This document shows, piece after piece, positions 45,232 to 54,104 of a DNA stretch of 64,000 bases (within the stretch, counting starts at the first letter, position 1; every line of letters begins with the position of its first letter). The notes beneath the pieces are model-generated. The model had not been told where the DNA came from. It did not search any database and worked only from the letters and a program-made list of their open reading frames with translations. Source of the DNA: Tamlana crocina (GTDB lineage Bacteria > Bacteroidota > Bacteroidia > Flavobacteriales > Flavobacteriaceae); assembly GCA_040429635.1 (NCBI GenBank), contig CP158972.1:2800001-2864000 (forward strand). The letters are read 5' to 3'. A program made the translations under genes and the position numbers.

Positions 45232-45630
45232 TTAATCCTCCAGCAAGTCGGTAATATATTTTGGTGCCCGTATTGGCCGATTGGTATTTTTATCAATAAA
45301 TACCAAAACGGTACTTGCTGTGGTCAAAATTTCACCTACTTCATTAGTGATTTCATAGTCAAATTCTATCTTCGCAGAAGGGCGTTTTTTTAGTTGAGTT
45401 TTTACGTTAATTACATCATCATAAACCGCTGATTTTTTATAATTTATGCTGAGTGAAATTACGGGTAGCATTACCCCGTTTTCTTCCATCGATTTATACG
45501 ATATTCCGTGCTTTCGCAACCATTCAATCCTACCCATTTCAAGATATAATGCGTAGTTTCCGTGATAAACAATGCCCATTTGATCGGTTTCACCGTACCT
45601 CACTCTTATTTGTATTTTGTCGAATTTCAT
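45232..45630 (-). CDS. YbgC/FadM-type acyl-CoA thioesterase
   Basis: The ATG at 45630 (MKFDKIQIRVRYGETDQMG) fits the hot-dog fold family better than the one 48 bp upstream. The 132-residue protein has YGETDQMGIVYHGNYALYLEMGRIEWLR, which contains the active-site Asp and the conserved HGNY turn. Members hydrolyse short or long acyl-CoA thioesters. It stands alone, divergent from dnaA. Confidence 0.9.
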   Translation of the reverse strand: MKFDKIQIRVRYGETDQMGIVYHGNYALYLEMGRIEWLRKHGISYKSMEENGVMLPVISLSINYKKSAVYDDVINVKTQLKKRPSAKIEFDYEITNEVGEILTTASTVLVFIDKNTNRPIRAPKYITDLLED

Positions 45631-45820
45631 AAGTCTATTTGGATATTTTTTTGTAGCTTCGGCATAAGCATTAAACATGCGGAAAAATTTCTAAAAATTC
45701 AACACTAATTGATTTTTTTTTTAAGAATTTTGTTCACATATTTGCCACTCCTAACGGGGACACAGAAAGGTATTTTTCTTTCATTATCTAGCTAACTTTT
45801 AAAAATCTGTATATTTAAAA

Positions 45821-47248
45821 ATGAGTGTAACTGCGCAATCGGTTTGGAATAACTGTCTTGAATTTATAAAGGATAATATCCAACCGCAAGCATACAAAAC
45901 ATGGTTTGAACCCATCGTTGCAGTGAAGCTTACAGATACTGCTTTAAGCATTCAAGTGCCCAGTAAGTTTTTTTACGAATGGCTTGAAGAGCACTATGTG
46001 AAAATTTTAAAAGTTGCCCTTACCAAAGAATTGGGCGAAACAGCCAAGTTGGTTTACATTATTAAAATGGAAAACACCTATGGCAACAAGCAACCTTTTA
46101 CAGAAAAAATTCCTAGCTCTAACCGAAGTGCGGTAAAATCACAAGATGTTGACATTCCTCTAAACAATAAAAATCCAGAATTGCGAAATCCATTCGTTAT
46201 TCCCGGAATAAGAAATGTTAAGATTGAGTCGCAACTTAACCCGAATTATAGCTTTGAGAATTTCTTGGAAGGCGATTCCAACCGATTGGCCAGAAGTGCT
46301 GGTTTAGCGGTAGCCGCCAAACCAGGAGGCACATCGTTTAATCCGTTGCTTATTTTTGGTGGCGTTGGTTTAGGAAAAACCCATTTAGCGCACGCTATTG
46401 GTGTTGATATAAAAGACAAATACCCCGAAAAAACGGTACTGTATATTTCTGCTGAAAAATTTACACAACAATATATTGATGCGATAAAAAAGAATAATAG
46501 AAACGACTTTATTCACTTTTATCAAATTATTGATGTATTGATTATTGACGATGTACAATTCCTTTCTGGAAAAACAGGAACGCAAGATGTATTCTTCCAT
46601 ATTTTCAACCACTTACACCAAAACGGCAAACAAGTGGTACTAACCAGTGATAAAGCACCGGTTGATATGCAGGACATTGAGCAACGTTTGTTATCGCGTT
46701 TTAAGTGGGGATTATCGGCCGAATTGCAGAGCCCCGATTTTGAAACCCGTGTTTCTATTTTAAGAAACAAATTGTACCGCGATGGTGTTGAAATGCCCGA
46801 TGAAATTATTGAATACGTGGCCAAAAACATCAAAACCAATGTGAGGGAATTGGAAGGCGCTATTATTTCATTGATTGCACAATCATCGTTCAACAAAAAG
46901 GAAATCACTTTAGATTTAGCTCGAGTTATTGTTGAAAAATTTGTAAAAAACACCAAAAGGGAGGTGTCTATCGATTATATCCAAAAGGTGGTTTCAGATT
47001 ATTTTCAAATGGATGTAGACACCCTTCAATCGAAAACCAGAAAACGCCACATTGTACAGGCGCGCCAATTGGCTATGTTTTTTGCCAAAAAATTCACAAA
47101 AGCGTCATTAGCCAGTATTGGTTCGCAAATAGGGAAACGCGACCACGCTACGGTACTACACGCTTGCAAAACAGTAGACAATCTATCTTCAACCGACAAG
47201 CAATTTAGAAAGTACGTTGAAGACATCACCAAAAAACTGTCTGTTTAA
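45821..47248 (+). CDS. dnaA: Chromosomal replication initiator DnaA
   Basis: The 475-residue protein has the N-terminal interaction domain (residues 1-85, PQAYKTWFEPI), a linker, and an AAA+ domain with Walker A GGVGLGKTHL near 178-187 and Walker B VLIIDDVQFL. Domain IV at the end has the DnaA-box-binding motif GKRDHATVLHACKTV. It opens the replication origin. Only one near-match to a DnaA box (TTGTTCACA, about 45727-45735) lies upstream, so the origin is not evident here. Confidence 0.98.
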   Translation: MSVTAQSVWNNCLEFIKDNIQPQAYKTWFEPIVAVKLTDTALSIQVPSKFFYEWLEEHYVKILKVALTKELGETAKLVYIIKMENTYGNKQPFTEKIPSSNRSAVKSQDVDIPLNNKNPELRNPFVIPGIRNVKIESQLNPNYSFENFLEGDSNRLARSAGLAVAAKPGGTSFNPLLIFGGVGLGKTHLAHAIGVDIKDKYPEKTVLYISAEKFTQQYIDAIKKNNRNDFIHFYQIIDVLIIDDVQFLSGKTGTQDVFFHIFNHLHQNGKQVVLTSDKAPVDMQDIEQRLLSRFKWGLSAELQSPDFETRVSILRNKLYRDGVEMPDEIIEYVAKNIKTNVRELEGAIISLIAQSSFNKKEITLDLARVIVEKFVKNTKREVSIDYIQKVVSDYFQMDVDTLQSKTRKRHIVQARQLAMFFAKKFTKASLASIGSQIGKRDHATVLHACKTVDNLSSTDKQFRKYVEDITKKLSV

Positions 47249-47260
47249 AACCCTTTTAAA

Positions 47261-47716
47261 ATGACAAAAATACTCATGGTTTGCCTCGGAAACATTTGCC
47301 GTTCTCCATTGGCAGAAGGTATTTTACGATCTAAACTACCCTCCAATGGTTTTACCGTAGATTCGGCGGGAACAGCTGCTTACCACATTGGAAGCACGCC
47401 CGACCAACGCTCGGTGGCCGTAGCCAGAAAATACGGATTGGATATTTCAAATTTAAGAGGACGCCAGTTTGAAGTTGAAGATTTTGACCGATTCGATTTC
47501 ATTTACGTTATGGACAGTTCTAATTTCCAGAACGTCGTAAAACTGGCTAGAAACAACAACGACATTTCAAAAGTGAAAATGATTTTAAACGAAGTTCACC
47601 CTAAAAAAGACTTCGAAGTGCCCGACCCCTACTACGGCGGCGATCAAGGTTTTGAAAATGTTTATAACATGCTTAACGAAGCCTGCGATATTATCGCAAA
47701 AAAAGTAAACCCCTAA
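47261..47716 (+). CDS. Low-molecular-weight protein-tyrosine phosphatase
   Basis: The 151-residue cytoplasmic protein has the P-loop VCLGNICRSP with Cys8 and Arg14. The acid Asp lies in VPDPYYGG near residue 125. It removes phosphate from protein tyrosine residues. It lies 12 bp after dnaA on the same strand, a common pair in Flavobacteriia, and is probably cotranscribed. Confidence 0.94.
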   Translation: MTKILMVCLGNICRSPLAEGILRSKLPSNGFTVDSAGTAAYHIGSTPDQRSVAVARKYGLDISNLRGRQFEVEDFDRFDFIYVMDSSNFQNVVKLARNNNDISKVKMILNEVHPKKDFEVPDPYYGGDQGFENVYNMLNEACDIIAKKVNP

Positions 47717-47767
47717 CCTAATGGCACTTAGTATCTTATTTACTAACTTTACGTAAAAAGATGCTCC

Positions 47768-49175
47768 ATGAAACATTTAACCGCCATTTGGTTTTGCCTA
47801 TTAACCGCTTTAGGGTTTTCGCAAACCATTCAACTCGAAACCTTCGCTACTGGATTTTCAAATCCTGTGGAAATGGCCCACGCCAACGACAACCGATTAT
47901 TTGTTGTTGAAAAATCAGGAATTATTAAGGTAGTGACTCCCGACGGCAGCGTCAATGCCACGCCGTTTTTAGATATTTCAAACTTGGTGGGCTCCGGCGG
48001 CGAACGCGGACTATTAGGCTTGGCTTTTTCACCAGATTATAATACTTCTGGAAAGTTTTATGTAAACTATACCGACAACACCAGCAGCAATACCCCCAAT
48101 ACCATTATAGCACGATATACCGTGAGCAACAATTCAGATATTGCCAATAGCCAACGGAGAAATTTTACTAAGTTACCAACAGCCTTACAGCAATCATAAC
48201 GGCGGAAAGTTAGCCTTTGGCGGCGATGGCTTTCTTTATATTGGATCAGGTGATGGCGGTAGTGGAGGCGATCCACAAAACCGCGCGCAAAATATCACCA
48301 GCCTTTTCGGGAAATTATTACGCATTGATGTAAGTGGAAACAGTGGCTACACCATTCCCAATTCAAATCCGTATTCTAATTCGGCCAACGGACCCGATGA
48401 CCCAAGGCTCGAAATTTTTGCTATTGGATTAAGAAATCCATGGAAATTTTCATTTGACAAATCTACAAACGATTTATGGATTGCCGATGTGGGTCAAAAC
48501 GATTACGAGGAAATCAATATGGTAAATGGCTCCGGCTCACCGGGCGATAATTACGGGTGGCGGTGCTACGAAGGCACACACGAATTCAACACCAGTGCTA
48601 ATTGTCCAACTGGCGGATTAAGTGCAACCATTGCTCCAATTGCAGAATACCCCCACGAAGGCAGTGGTTGCTCTGGCTCCATTACTGGCGGTTACGTTTA
48701 CCGTGGCACAAACTACCCCAACTTTAGTGGAAAATATTTTTTTGCCGATTATTGCAAACAGAACATTGGCATTTTAACCAATAACGGTAGTTGGTCGCTA
48801 GCTTTTCAAACCGCAAATATTAGCCAAGGTTGGACGAGTTTGGGCAAAGATGCCAATGGTGAATTGTACATTGCCGGAGGTTCCAGCATTTACAAAATAA
48901 CCGATGCCAATTTGAACTCCAAAACTTTCGATAATACAGATTTCAATTTGTACCCCAATCCTGCTACTGAGCAGGTTACTTTCCATTTACCCCATCTTTT
49001 TAATGAAACTGCATCTATTTCAATTTATAATATTAAGGGGCGAAAAATGAAGACGCACTACCCTGCTGAAAAAACATTCAGTTTTTCTATGGAAACTTAC
49101 CAAAAAGGGCTTTATTTTGTGGAAGTAAATTTGAACAACGGTTCAAAACTTTCAAAAAAACTTATCATTCATTAA
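47768..49175 (+). pseudogene. Secreted PQQ-dependent sugar dehydrogenase-like protein, frameshifted
   Basis: Two overlapping frames together encode one soluble glucose/sorbosone dehydrogenase-type propeller. The first, from 47768 to 48199, has a signal peptide and GFSNPVEMAHANDNRLFVVEKSG and GGERGLLGLAFSPDY. The second continues from about 48152 to 49175 with YSNHNGGKLAFGGDGFLYIGSGDGG, GLRNPWKFSFD, and a T9SS tail (FNLYPNPATEQ, ending KLSKKLIIH). The sense changes in AATAGCCAACGG near 48150: dropping one C restores INS-NGEILLSYQQPYSNHNGG. So one extra base breaks the gene. It is a real mutation, a sequencing error or a phase-variable site. Everything else looks intact. Confidence 0.85.
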
Positions 49176-49892
49176 ATGACAAACCGAATAGGCCAACTTT
49201 ACTTGATTCCAACCACTTTGGGCGACCACGACCCCATGGAAGTACTTCCGGCTTCAGTAAAACATGTAATTGAGAACACCAATACTTTTATTGTTGAAAA
49301 TGAAAAAACGGCAAGGCGCTTCATAAAACGTATCTGCCCGGAAAAGTCACAGCCCTCGCTTAACATTTTTCTGTTAAACAAATTCACTGAAGCCACCGAG
49401 GTTCCCGGTTTTTTAAATCCTTGTTTACAAGGAACAGATGTTGGTCTGCTTTCGGAAGCCGGATGCCCTGGGGTGGCCGATCCTGGAGCCGATGTGGTAA
49501 AAATAGCCCACGAAAAAAACATAAAAGTGGTGCCGCTTGTTGGCCCTTCTTCAATTTTAATGGCTATGATGGGTTCGGGCATGAACGGACAAAGTTTTGC
49601 ATTTAATGGTTATTTGCCCATTGATAAAGCCGAACGTAAGAAAGAAATAAAGCGTTTAGAACGTCTGTCGTTTGAGCATAATCAATCGCAACTATTCATT
49701 GAAACGCCTTACCGAAACAATAAAATGCTCGAAGGGCTAATTTCTGTTTTAGACCAAAACACGAGTATTTGTGTAGCATGCGATATCACCCTTCCAACGG
49801 AATTCATTAAAACCCTAACTGCCAAACAATGGAAAAAAAATATGGTAGACCTTCATAAAAGACCTACCATTTTTATAATCCATAAATTCTAA
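49176..49892 (+). CDS. RsmI-like SAM-dependent methyltransferase (tetrapyrrole methylase fold)
   Basis: The 238-residue protein begins GQLYLIPTTLGDHDP, and has VGLLSEAGCPGVADPGADVV near residues 88-107 and VPLVGPSSILMAMMGSGMNGQSFAFNGYLP, the motifs of the RsmI/tetrapyrrole methylase fold. Flavobacteriia carry this shorter paralogue beside a true rsmI. Its target, possibly 16S rRNA, is not certain. It starts directly after the stop of the dehydrogenase-like gene. Confidence 0.85.
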   Translation: MTNRIGQLYLIPTTLGDHDPMEVLPASVKHVIENTNTFIVENEKTARRFIKRICPEKSQPSLNIFLLNKFTEATEVPGFLNPCLQGTDVGLLSEAGCPGVADPGADVVKIAHEKNIKVVPLVGPSSILMAMMGSGMNGQSFAFNGYLPIDKAERKKEIKRLERLSFEHNQSQLFIETPYRNNKMLEGLISVLDQNTSICVACDITLPTEFIKTLTAKQWKKNMVDLHKRPTIFIIHKF

Positions 49893-49897
49893 CCTGA

Positions 49898-50566
49898 TTA
49901 GATCGCTTTTGCCTTTTTATTGGGTTTTACAAACGACGTATCATATCCAGAAAAACGCTTCATATAGTAGTAAACCGTTGTTCCGTAGCCATCAGCAAAG
50001 TTATCTAAGCCATAACTACGTAAATACTTTTTCACGCTACCTGGACCGGCCAAGTGGGCCGCTGCCAAAATACCTGATTCGGTGACAATAATGCCGTTAA
50101 TGCGCTTTCCAACAAAGTTTTTAATATCCCGTCTTAAAATCCATTTGTTACGTGCCGTATTGGCCAAAAAGGCCTTTTCCTGCAACCTTGGGTTCTTTAA
50201 AAACTTAGCTGGGTTGTGTATTCCGATTAATTTTAGTGTAGATGCTCCAAATTGGTACTTTCCCAAATACCCATAAGTATTTACCGAATTGTAGTTACCG
50301 CCAGACTCTTTAAAGGCCAAAGCTTCCTTAAATCCCACAAACGATTTTCCTAAATAAGGTGTGAACACCTCATCAGCATCATCGTCTTTCAATAAAGCCA
50401 AAAGGTCATCGCTTTGTTGAGTGTCATCAATAACGGTGTAGTTTAAATTTAAGCCTTCTGTAGAATAGTTGCCCAAATCAATGGTCTCATCAGTTTGAAA
50501 CGAAGTGCCCAAAAGCACTATTACTGTAAGCGTAAGGGTTGTAAAACCTGCTATATGCTTTACCAT
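49898..50566 (-). CDS. Exported lysozyme-like (SLT/peptidoglycan transglycosylase-like) protein
   Basis: The ATG at 50566 (MVKHIAGFTTLTLTVIVLLGTSF) gives a clear signal segment. The mature region has FKEALAFKESGGNYNSVNTYGYLGKYQFG near residues 100-128, whose Glu-Ser-Gly-Gly resembles the catalytic region of soluble lytic transglycosylases. It also has GILAAAHLAGPGSVKKYL, typical of the fold. It probably cuts peptidoglycan in the periplasm. Its substrate and partners are not shown by the sequence. It is convergent with the RsmI-like gene. Confidence 0.75.
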   Translation of the reverse strand: MVKHIAGFTTLTLTVIVLLGTSFQTDETIDLGNYSTEGLNLNYTVIDDTQQSDDLLALLKDDDADEVFTPYLGKSFVGFKEALAFKESGGNYNSVNTYGYLGKYQFGASTLKLIGIHNPAKFLKNPRLQEKAFLANTARNKWILRRDIKNFVGKRINGIIVTESGILAAAHLAGPGSVKKYLRSYGLDNFADGYGTTVYYYMKRFSGYDTSFVKPNKKAKAI

Positions 50567-50678
50567 AGTTTTAAATTTTTTCAGCCTACTTAAATACAAA
50601 AAGTATGCCTTGAAATTTGAGCGTGCAAAATTAGTTATTATTTCAATAACTTCAAAATTAATCGATTAAGTACTTTTT

Positions 50679-51590
50679 TTAATGGTAGAATAGATGAAAT
50701 ACAGCCCCTTTATTGCTGAATTCCAGCGTAGGAAAGGGTATTTTTATCATATTAAAAACATCAAAAACAGTCATCAATAATCTTGATTCGGTTCTAATCT
50801 TACTCAAATTTATATCAAAACTTAAATAGAATTGCCTGTACCTGTCGTAATTTGTCAACAATTGACTGTCAATATCTTTTGAACCGTACAACATCCCTTC
50901 TCCGCCATAACCCACGGCTACATTGAGCCATTTGGGTATGTTACTTTCTTTAAAAAAGTCGTGCAGATTAAAACTCAACCAATAAGTTTGCCCGTTATAA
51001 TCTTTTAACATTTGCTCTATATACGTTGCACCGAGCTTATTTGGATTTAAGGATGCATATTTTGTTTGATGAAAAGAGTATTTTAACGCAATTCGTTGCT
51101 CATTCCAAAGCAATTCCTGCCCAATGTATAGCCCCGTTCCTGCTCCGTTTGCCAGAATATCGCCCCATGAAAAGCCCCATTCTTTGGAGTAACCATCTAG
51201 CACCTCAACAGCTGTTAAAAAAGTAAAACCCAAAGTCGCACCGTAAATGAGTTGGTCTTTTTTTTGAACCCCGCTCCAGTTTAAAAGCTGCGCTCCATGT
51301 TTTCCCATTTGGTAGGCGGTGAAGGCGTGCCCCAACTTATCCATTTGCAACCATTGGCTATTATCATTAACCGTATGGAATTTTGAGCGTTCGAAATCGG
51401 CATACCAAATTTGGTTAAGCCCCAGTAAAGTCAATGCAGAAAGTGAAGTTTCGGTAGCGACAACTGCATTTCGTCGTGATGTATTTAAACTATCGCTGGG
51501 TTTTAGAAAAGTATTGAGCTTAGACTGCGAAAACAAGCTAAAGGGTAAGAAAACAAAGCAGATAATATATTTAATTGCCCTTTTTCCCAC
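50679..51590 (-). CDS. DUF2279 outer-membrane-associated protein (YfiM-like)
   Basis: The 303-residue protein has a signal peptide (KYIICFVFLPFSLFSQ) and a conserved DUF2279 block: WYADFERSKFHTVNDNSQWLQMDKLGHAFTAYQMG (in part) near residues 61-95 and KEWGFSWGDILANGAGTGLYIGQ near 136-158. The rest may form short amphipathic strands or membrane segments. The family has no proven function. Its start codon shares one base with the stop of mltG, so the genes are coupled. Confidence 0.85.
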   Translation of the reverse strand: MGKRAIKYIICFVFLPFSLFSQSKLNTFLKPSDSLNTSRRNAVVATETSLSALTLLGLNQIWYADFERSKFHTVNDNSQWLQMDKLGHAFTAYQMGKHGAQLLNWSGVQKKDQLIYGATLGFTFLTAVEVLDGYSKEWGFSWGDILANGAGTGLYIGQELLWNEQRIALKYSFHQTKYASLNPNKLGATYIEQMLKDYNGQTYWLSFNLHDFFKESNIPKWLNVAVGYGGEGMLYGSKDIDSQLLTNYDRYRQFYLSFDINLSKIRTESRLLMTVFDVFNMIKIPFPTLEFSNKGAVFHLFYH

Positions 51591-52633
51591 TACTTGTTGA
51601 TGCCTTGTTGTGATAAGTAACGTTGGTATGCCCTTGCATTGGCATTATGTTGCGAAAGGTTTTTGGCAAACTTATGGAATCCCAAACGACTGGCATCGGC
51701 AGCAAAATATAAATACTTGTGCTTTTCGTAATTGAGCACAGCATTTATAGCCGAAATATCTGGCATAGCTATTGGTCCAGGAGGTAAGCCCCTTCTTTTA
51801 TATGTATTATAAGGCGAATCGATTTCTTTATGAACATTCAAAACGCGCTTAATGATGGTATTTTTATATTTTGGAAGCTGATAAGCGGCAAACTTTAAAG
51901 TGGGGTCGGCCTGAAGCGGCATCCCAATACGCAATCGGTTCATATATACGCCAGCAATTCGAGGTTGTTCGCTGGCTTGTTTAGACTCTTCGTGCACAAT
52001 TGAGGCCAAAGTAATCACTTCGGCAGGCGACAATCCTATTTCCTTGGCTTTTGCCAATCGGCTTTCGTTCCAAAAACGCTTGTATTCTTTAAGCATTCGG
52101 CTTCTGAAATCTTCCGCAGAAGTATTCCAAAAGAATTCATAACTATTTGGTAAATACATCCCCAAAGCTGTGGCTTCACTAAAATTATTTTCAGCTAAAA
52201 ATGGTTCATTGGTCATGGCTTCCAAAAGCGACAAACTATCGGCTTCTATTTGAGTAGCGATTCGTCCGGCCAACTTTTCCAAAGTTTCCTGATTGTTGAA
52301 CGATAATTTTATGGGCAAGTTTTTACTTCGAATGGAATTGATAATATCGTTATTACTCATGCCTTTTTTTATCATAAAACGGCCCGCTTTGATATTTGAA
52401 GTGTATTTTTTCCGTTCGGCCAAAGCATCAAACGAGTCCATATCGTCGAGCAAAGGTTCCAATTGGCTCCTAACTTCATCATATGAAACATTTGTAGGCA
52501 CATAGATATAAGCTTCCTCGTTATTAAATGCTGTATTGGGCCTTAGCATGGCGTTGTAAACAAAATAGGCAAAATAGGCGGCCACTACCAAACCTAAAAC
52601 CGCAATGGCCAGGAGTATCTTTTTTATGTACAT
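51590..52633 (-). CDS. mltG: Endolytic murein transglycosylase MltG
   Basis: The 347-residue protein has one N-terminal membrane anchor (ILLAIAVLGLVVAAYFAYFVY) and the YceG/MltG domain. Motifs include ITLASIVHEESKQASEQPRIAGVYMNRLRIGMPLQADPT (in part) with the catalytic Glu near residue 216, and YNTYKRRGLPPGPIAMP. It cuts growing glycan strands at the inner membrane and sets their length. It follows the GNAT acetyltransferase gene without a gap. Confidence 0.95.
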   Translation of the reverse strand: MYIKKILLAIAVLGLVVAAYFAYFVYNAMLRPNTAFNNEEAYIYVPTNVSYDEVRSQLEPLLDDMDSFDALAERKKYTSNIKAGRFMIKKGMSNNDIINSIRSKNLPIKLSFNNQETLEKLAGRIATQIEADSLSLLEAMTNEPFLAENNFSEATALGMYLPNSYEFFWNTSAEDFRSRMLKEYKRFWNESRLAKAKEIGLSPAEVITLASIVHEESKQASEQPRIAGVYMNRLRIGMPLQADPTLKFAAYQLPKYKNTIIKRVLNVHKEIDSPYNTYKRRGLPPGPIAMPDISAINAVLNYEKHKYLYFAADASRLGFHKFAKNLSQHNANARAYQRYLSQQGINK

Positions 52634-53161
52634 TTAATTGTTTTTAATAAGCTGAAATAGGTATTCGTTTTTAAAACTACCGTTAACTACGTTCCAATCT
52701 TTTTTGAGGCCGACTTCTTTAAACCCCTGACTTACGAACAGCTTTTGGCTGGCTTTATTTTCTTCTGAAATATTGCAATAGAGTTGATGCAACCCCAAAT
52801 GGACAAAACTGTAATTAACCACCATTTTTAGTGCTTCCTTGCCGTAACCTTTTGCACGATCATTCACCGATTTTACCAAAATACCCACTCCGGCACGTTT
52901 ATTTTTAAAATCGAAATCGAACAAATCTATCAATCCAATCGTTTCTTTATTGTAATTTGAAATGACCAAACGCAATTGCTTTACCTCATAAATATCTTTA
53001 TGGGCATTCTCTAAATATTGTTTGATTAAAAATTTGGAATAGGGCGTTTGCGTATTGCTGATTTCCCAAACGGCTTCATCGTTTTCTACCTCATGGACAA
53101 ACTCTAGATCTTCAGGCTCAAGCGCACGTAAAAATATGTTTTCGCCTTTTAGAGTAATCAT
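52634..53161 (-). CDS. GNAT-family N-acetyltransferase
   Basis: The 175-residue protein has the RimJ/RimL-type GNAT pattern: FLRALEPEDLEFVHEVENDEAVWEIS near residues 10-35, GVGILVKSVNDRAKGYGKEALKMVVNYSF containing the acetyl-CoA loop, and LHQLYCNISEENKASQKLFVSQGF. It could acetylate a protein N-terminus or a small amine; the acceptor is unknown. Its ATG overlaps the stop of dapF by 4 bp. Confidence 0.9.
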   Translation of the reverse strand: MITLKGENIFLRALEPEDLEFVHEVENDEAVWEISNTQTPYSKFLIKQYLENAHKDIYEVKQLRLVISNYNKETIGLIDLFDFDFKNKRAGVGILVKSVNDRAKGYGKEALKMVVNYSFVHLGLHQLYCNISEENKASQKLFVSQGFKEVGLKKDWNVVNGSFKNEYLFQLIKNN

Positions 53162-53931
53162 ATCGTTCCTTTGAAAACAAATTTAGCAGGGCCAATGAGC
53201 CAAACATTTTTATAGGCACCGTTTTCAACATCGAAACGTACTTGCAGTTTGCCGCCTTCAACATTCAGGTTTATTAAGTTTTTTTCAGTTTCGCCAATAT
53301 AGTGCATACCAATGGCCACCGCAGTAACGCCCGTTCCGCAAGACAAGGTTTCATCCTCTACCCCACGCTCGTAGGTGCGTACCCGAAACGCACCGTCGTC
53401 AATCTTTTTTACGAAATTCACGTTAGTGCCCTCTTGATTGTATGGTTGCCCGTATCTTATTTTTGCACCGACATTTTTTATATCGAAACCTTCAATTTTA
53501 TTTTCAAACTGAACGTGGTGTGGCGAACCCGTATTTAAAAACACGTGATTTTTAAACTGCTCAACCGTATCGACATCCTGCATTTGCAGCTCAACAATGC
53601 CATCGTTTATTTTAGCGTGGTGCAGCCCGTCAATGGCCTCGAAAGTACATTTATTTTTTATAACACCGAGTTGCTGGGCAAAAGCCACTAAACAACGTCC
53701 GCCATTACCGCACATGGTACTTTCGTTTCCGTCGGCATTGTAATACACCATTTTAAAATCGTAATCGTCGTGGTTTTCCAAAAGGATAAGTCCGTCGGCA
53801 CCTATGCCAAAACGTCGGTCGCACAACCAATTGATTTGTTTGGTATTATTTTTGTCGAATGTTTGTTGACGATTATCAATCATCACAAAATCGTTTCCCG
53901 TTCCTTGATATTTGTAAAAAGTCTGCTGCAT
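53158..53931 (-). CDS. dapF: Diaminopimelate epimerase
   Basis: The ATG at 53931 (MQQTFYKYQGTGNDFVMIDN) fits the family start. The 257-residue protein carries both catalytic Cys: STMCGNGGRC near residue 68 and TLSCGTGVTAVA near 205. It converts LL- to meso-diaminopimelate for lysine and cell-wall synthesis. It is the first gene of a coupled run dapF, GNAT, mltG, DUF2279. Confidence 0.96.
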   Translation of the reverse strand: MQQTFYKYQGTGNDFVMIDNRQQTFDKNNTKQINWLCDRRFGIGADGLILLENHDDYDFKMVYYNADGNESTMCGNGGRCLVAFAQQLGVIKNKCTFEAIDGLHHAKINDGIVELQMQDVDTVEQFKNHVFLNTGSPHHVQFENKIEGFDIKNVGAKIRYGQPYNQEGTNVNFVKKIDDGAFRVRTYERGVEDETLSCGTGVTAVAIGMHYIGETEKNLINLNVEGGKLQVRFDVENGAYKNVWLIGPAKFVFKGTI

Positions 53932-54104
53932 AATAATGCACAAAGATATGAATATTATCGCGTTTTATTGACTGTTAAATCACCGTTAAACGCGACGTTA
54001 AAAATCGTTAAAAGCAGAATGGGTAATTCAATAAATATTTAATTTTAATCGTTAAATAATTATTCAATTAATAGTAAAAACTAAAAAAGGATAAATTTTA
54101 AATT

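Noticed and set aside
45680-45820. Replication origin next to dnaA
   Set aside because: Only one imperfect DnaA box (TTGTTCACA) is present and there is no AT-rich repeat unit typical of an origin.
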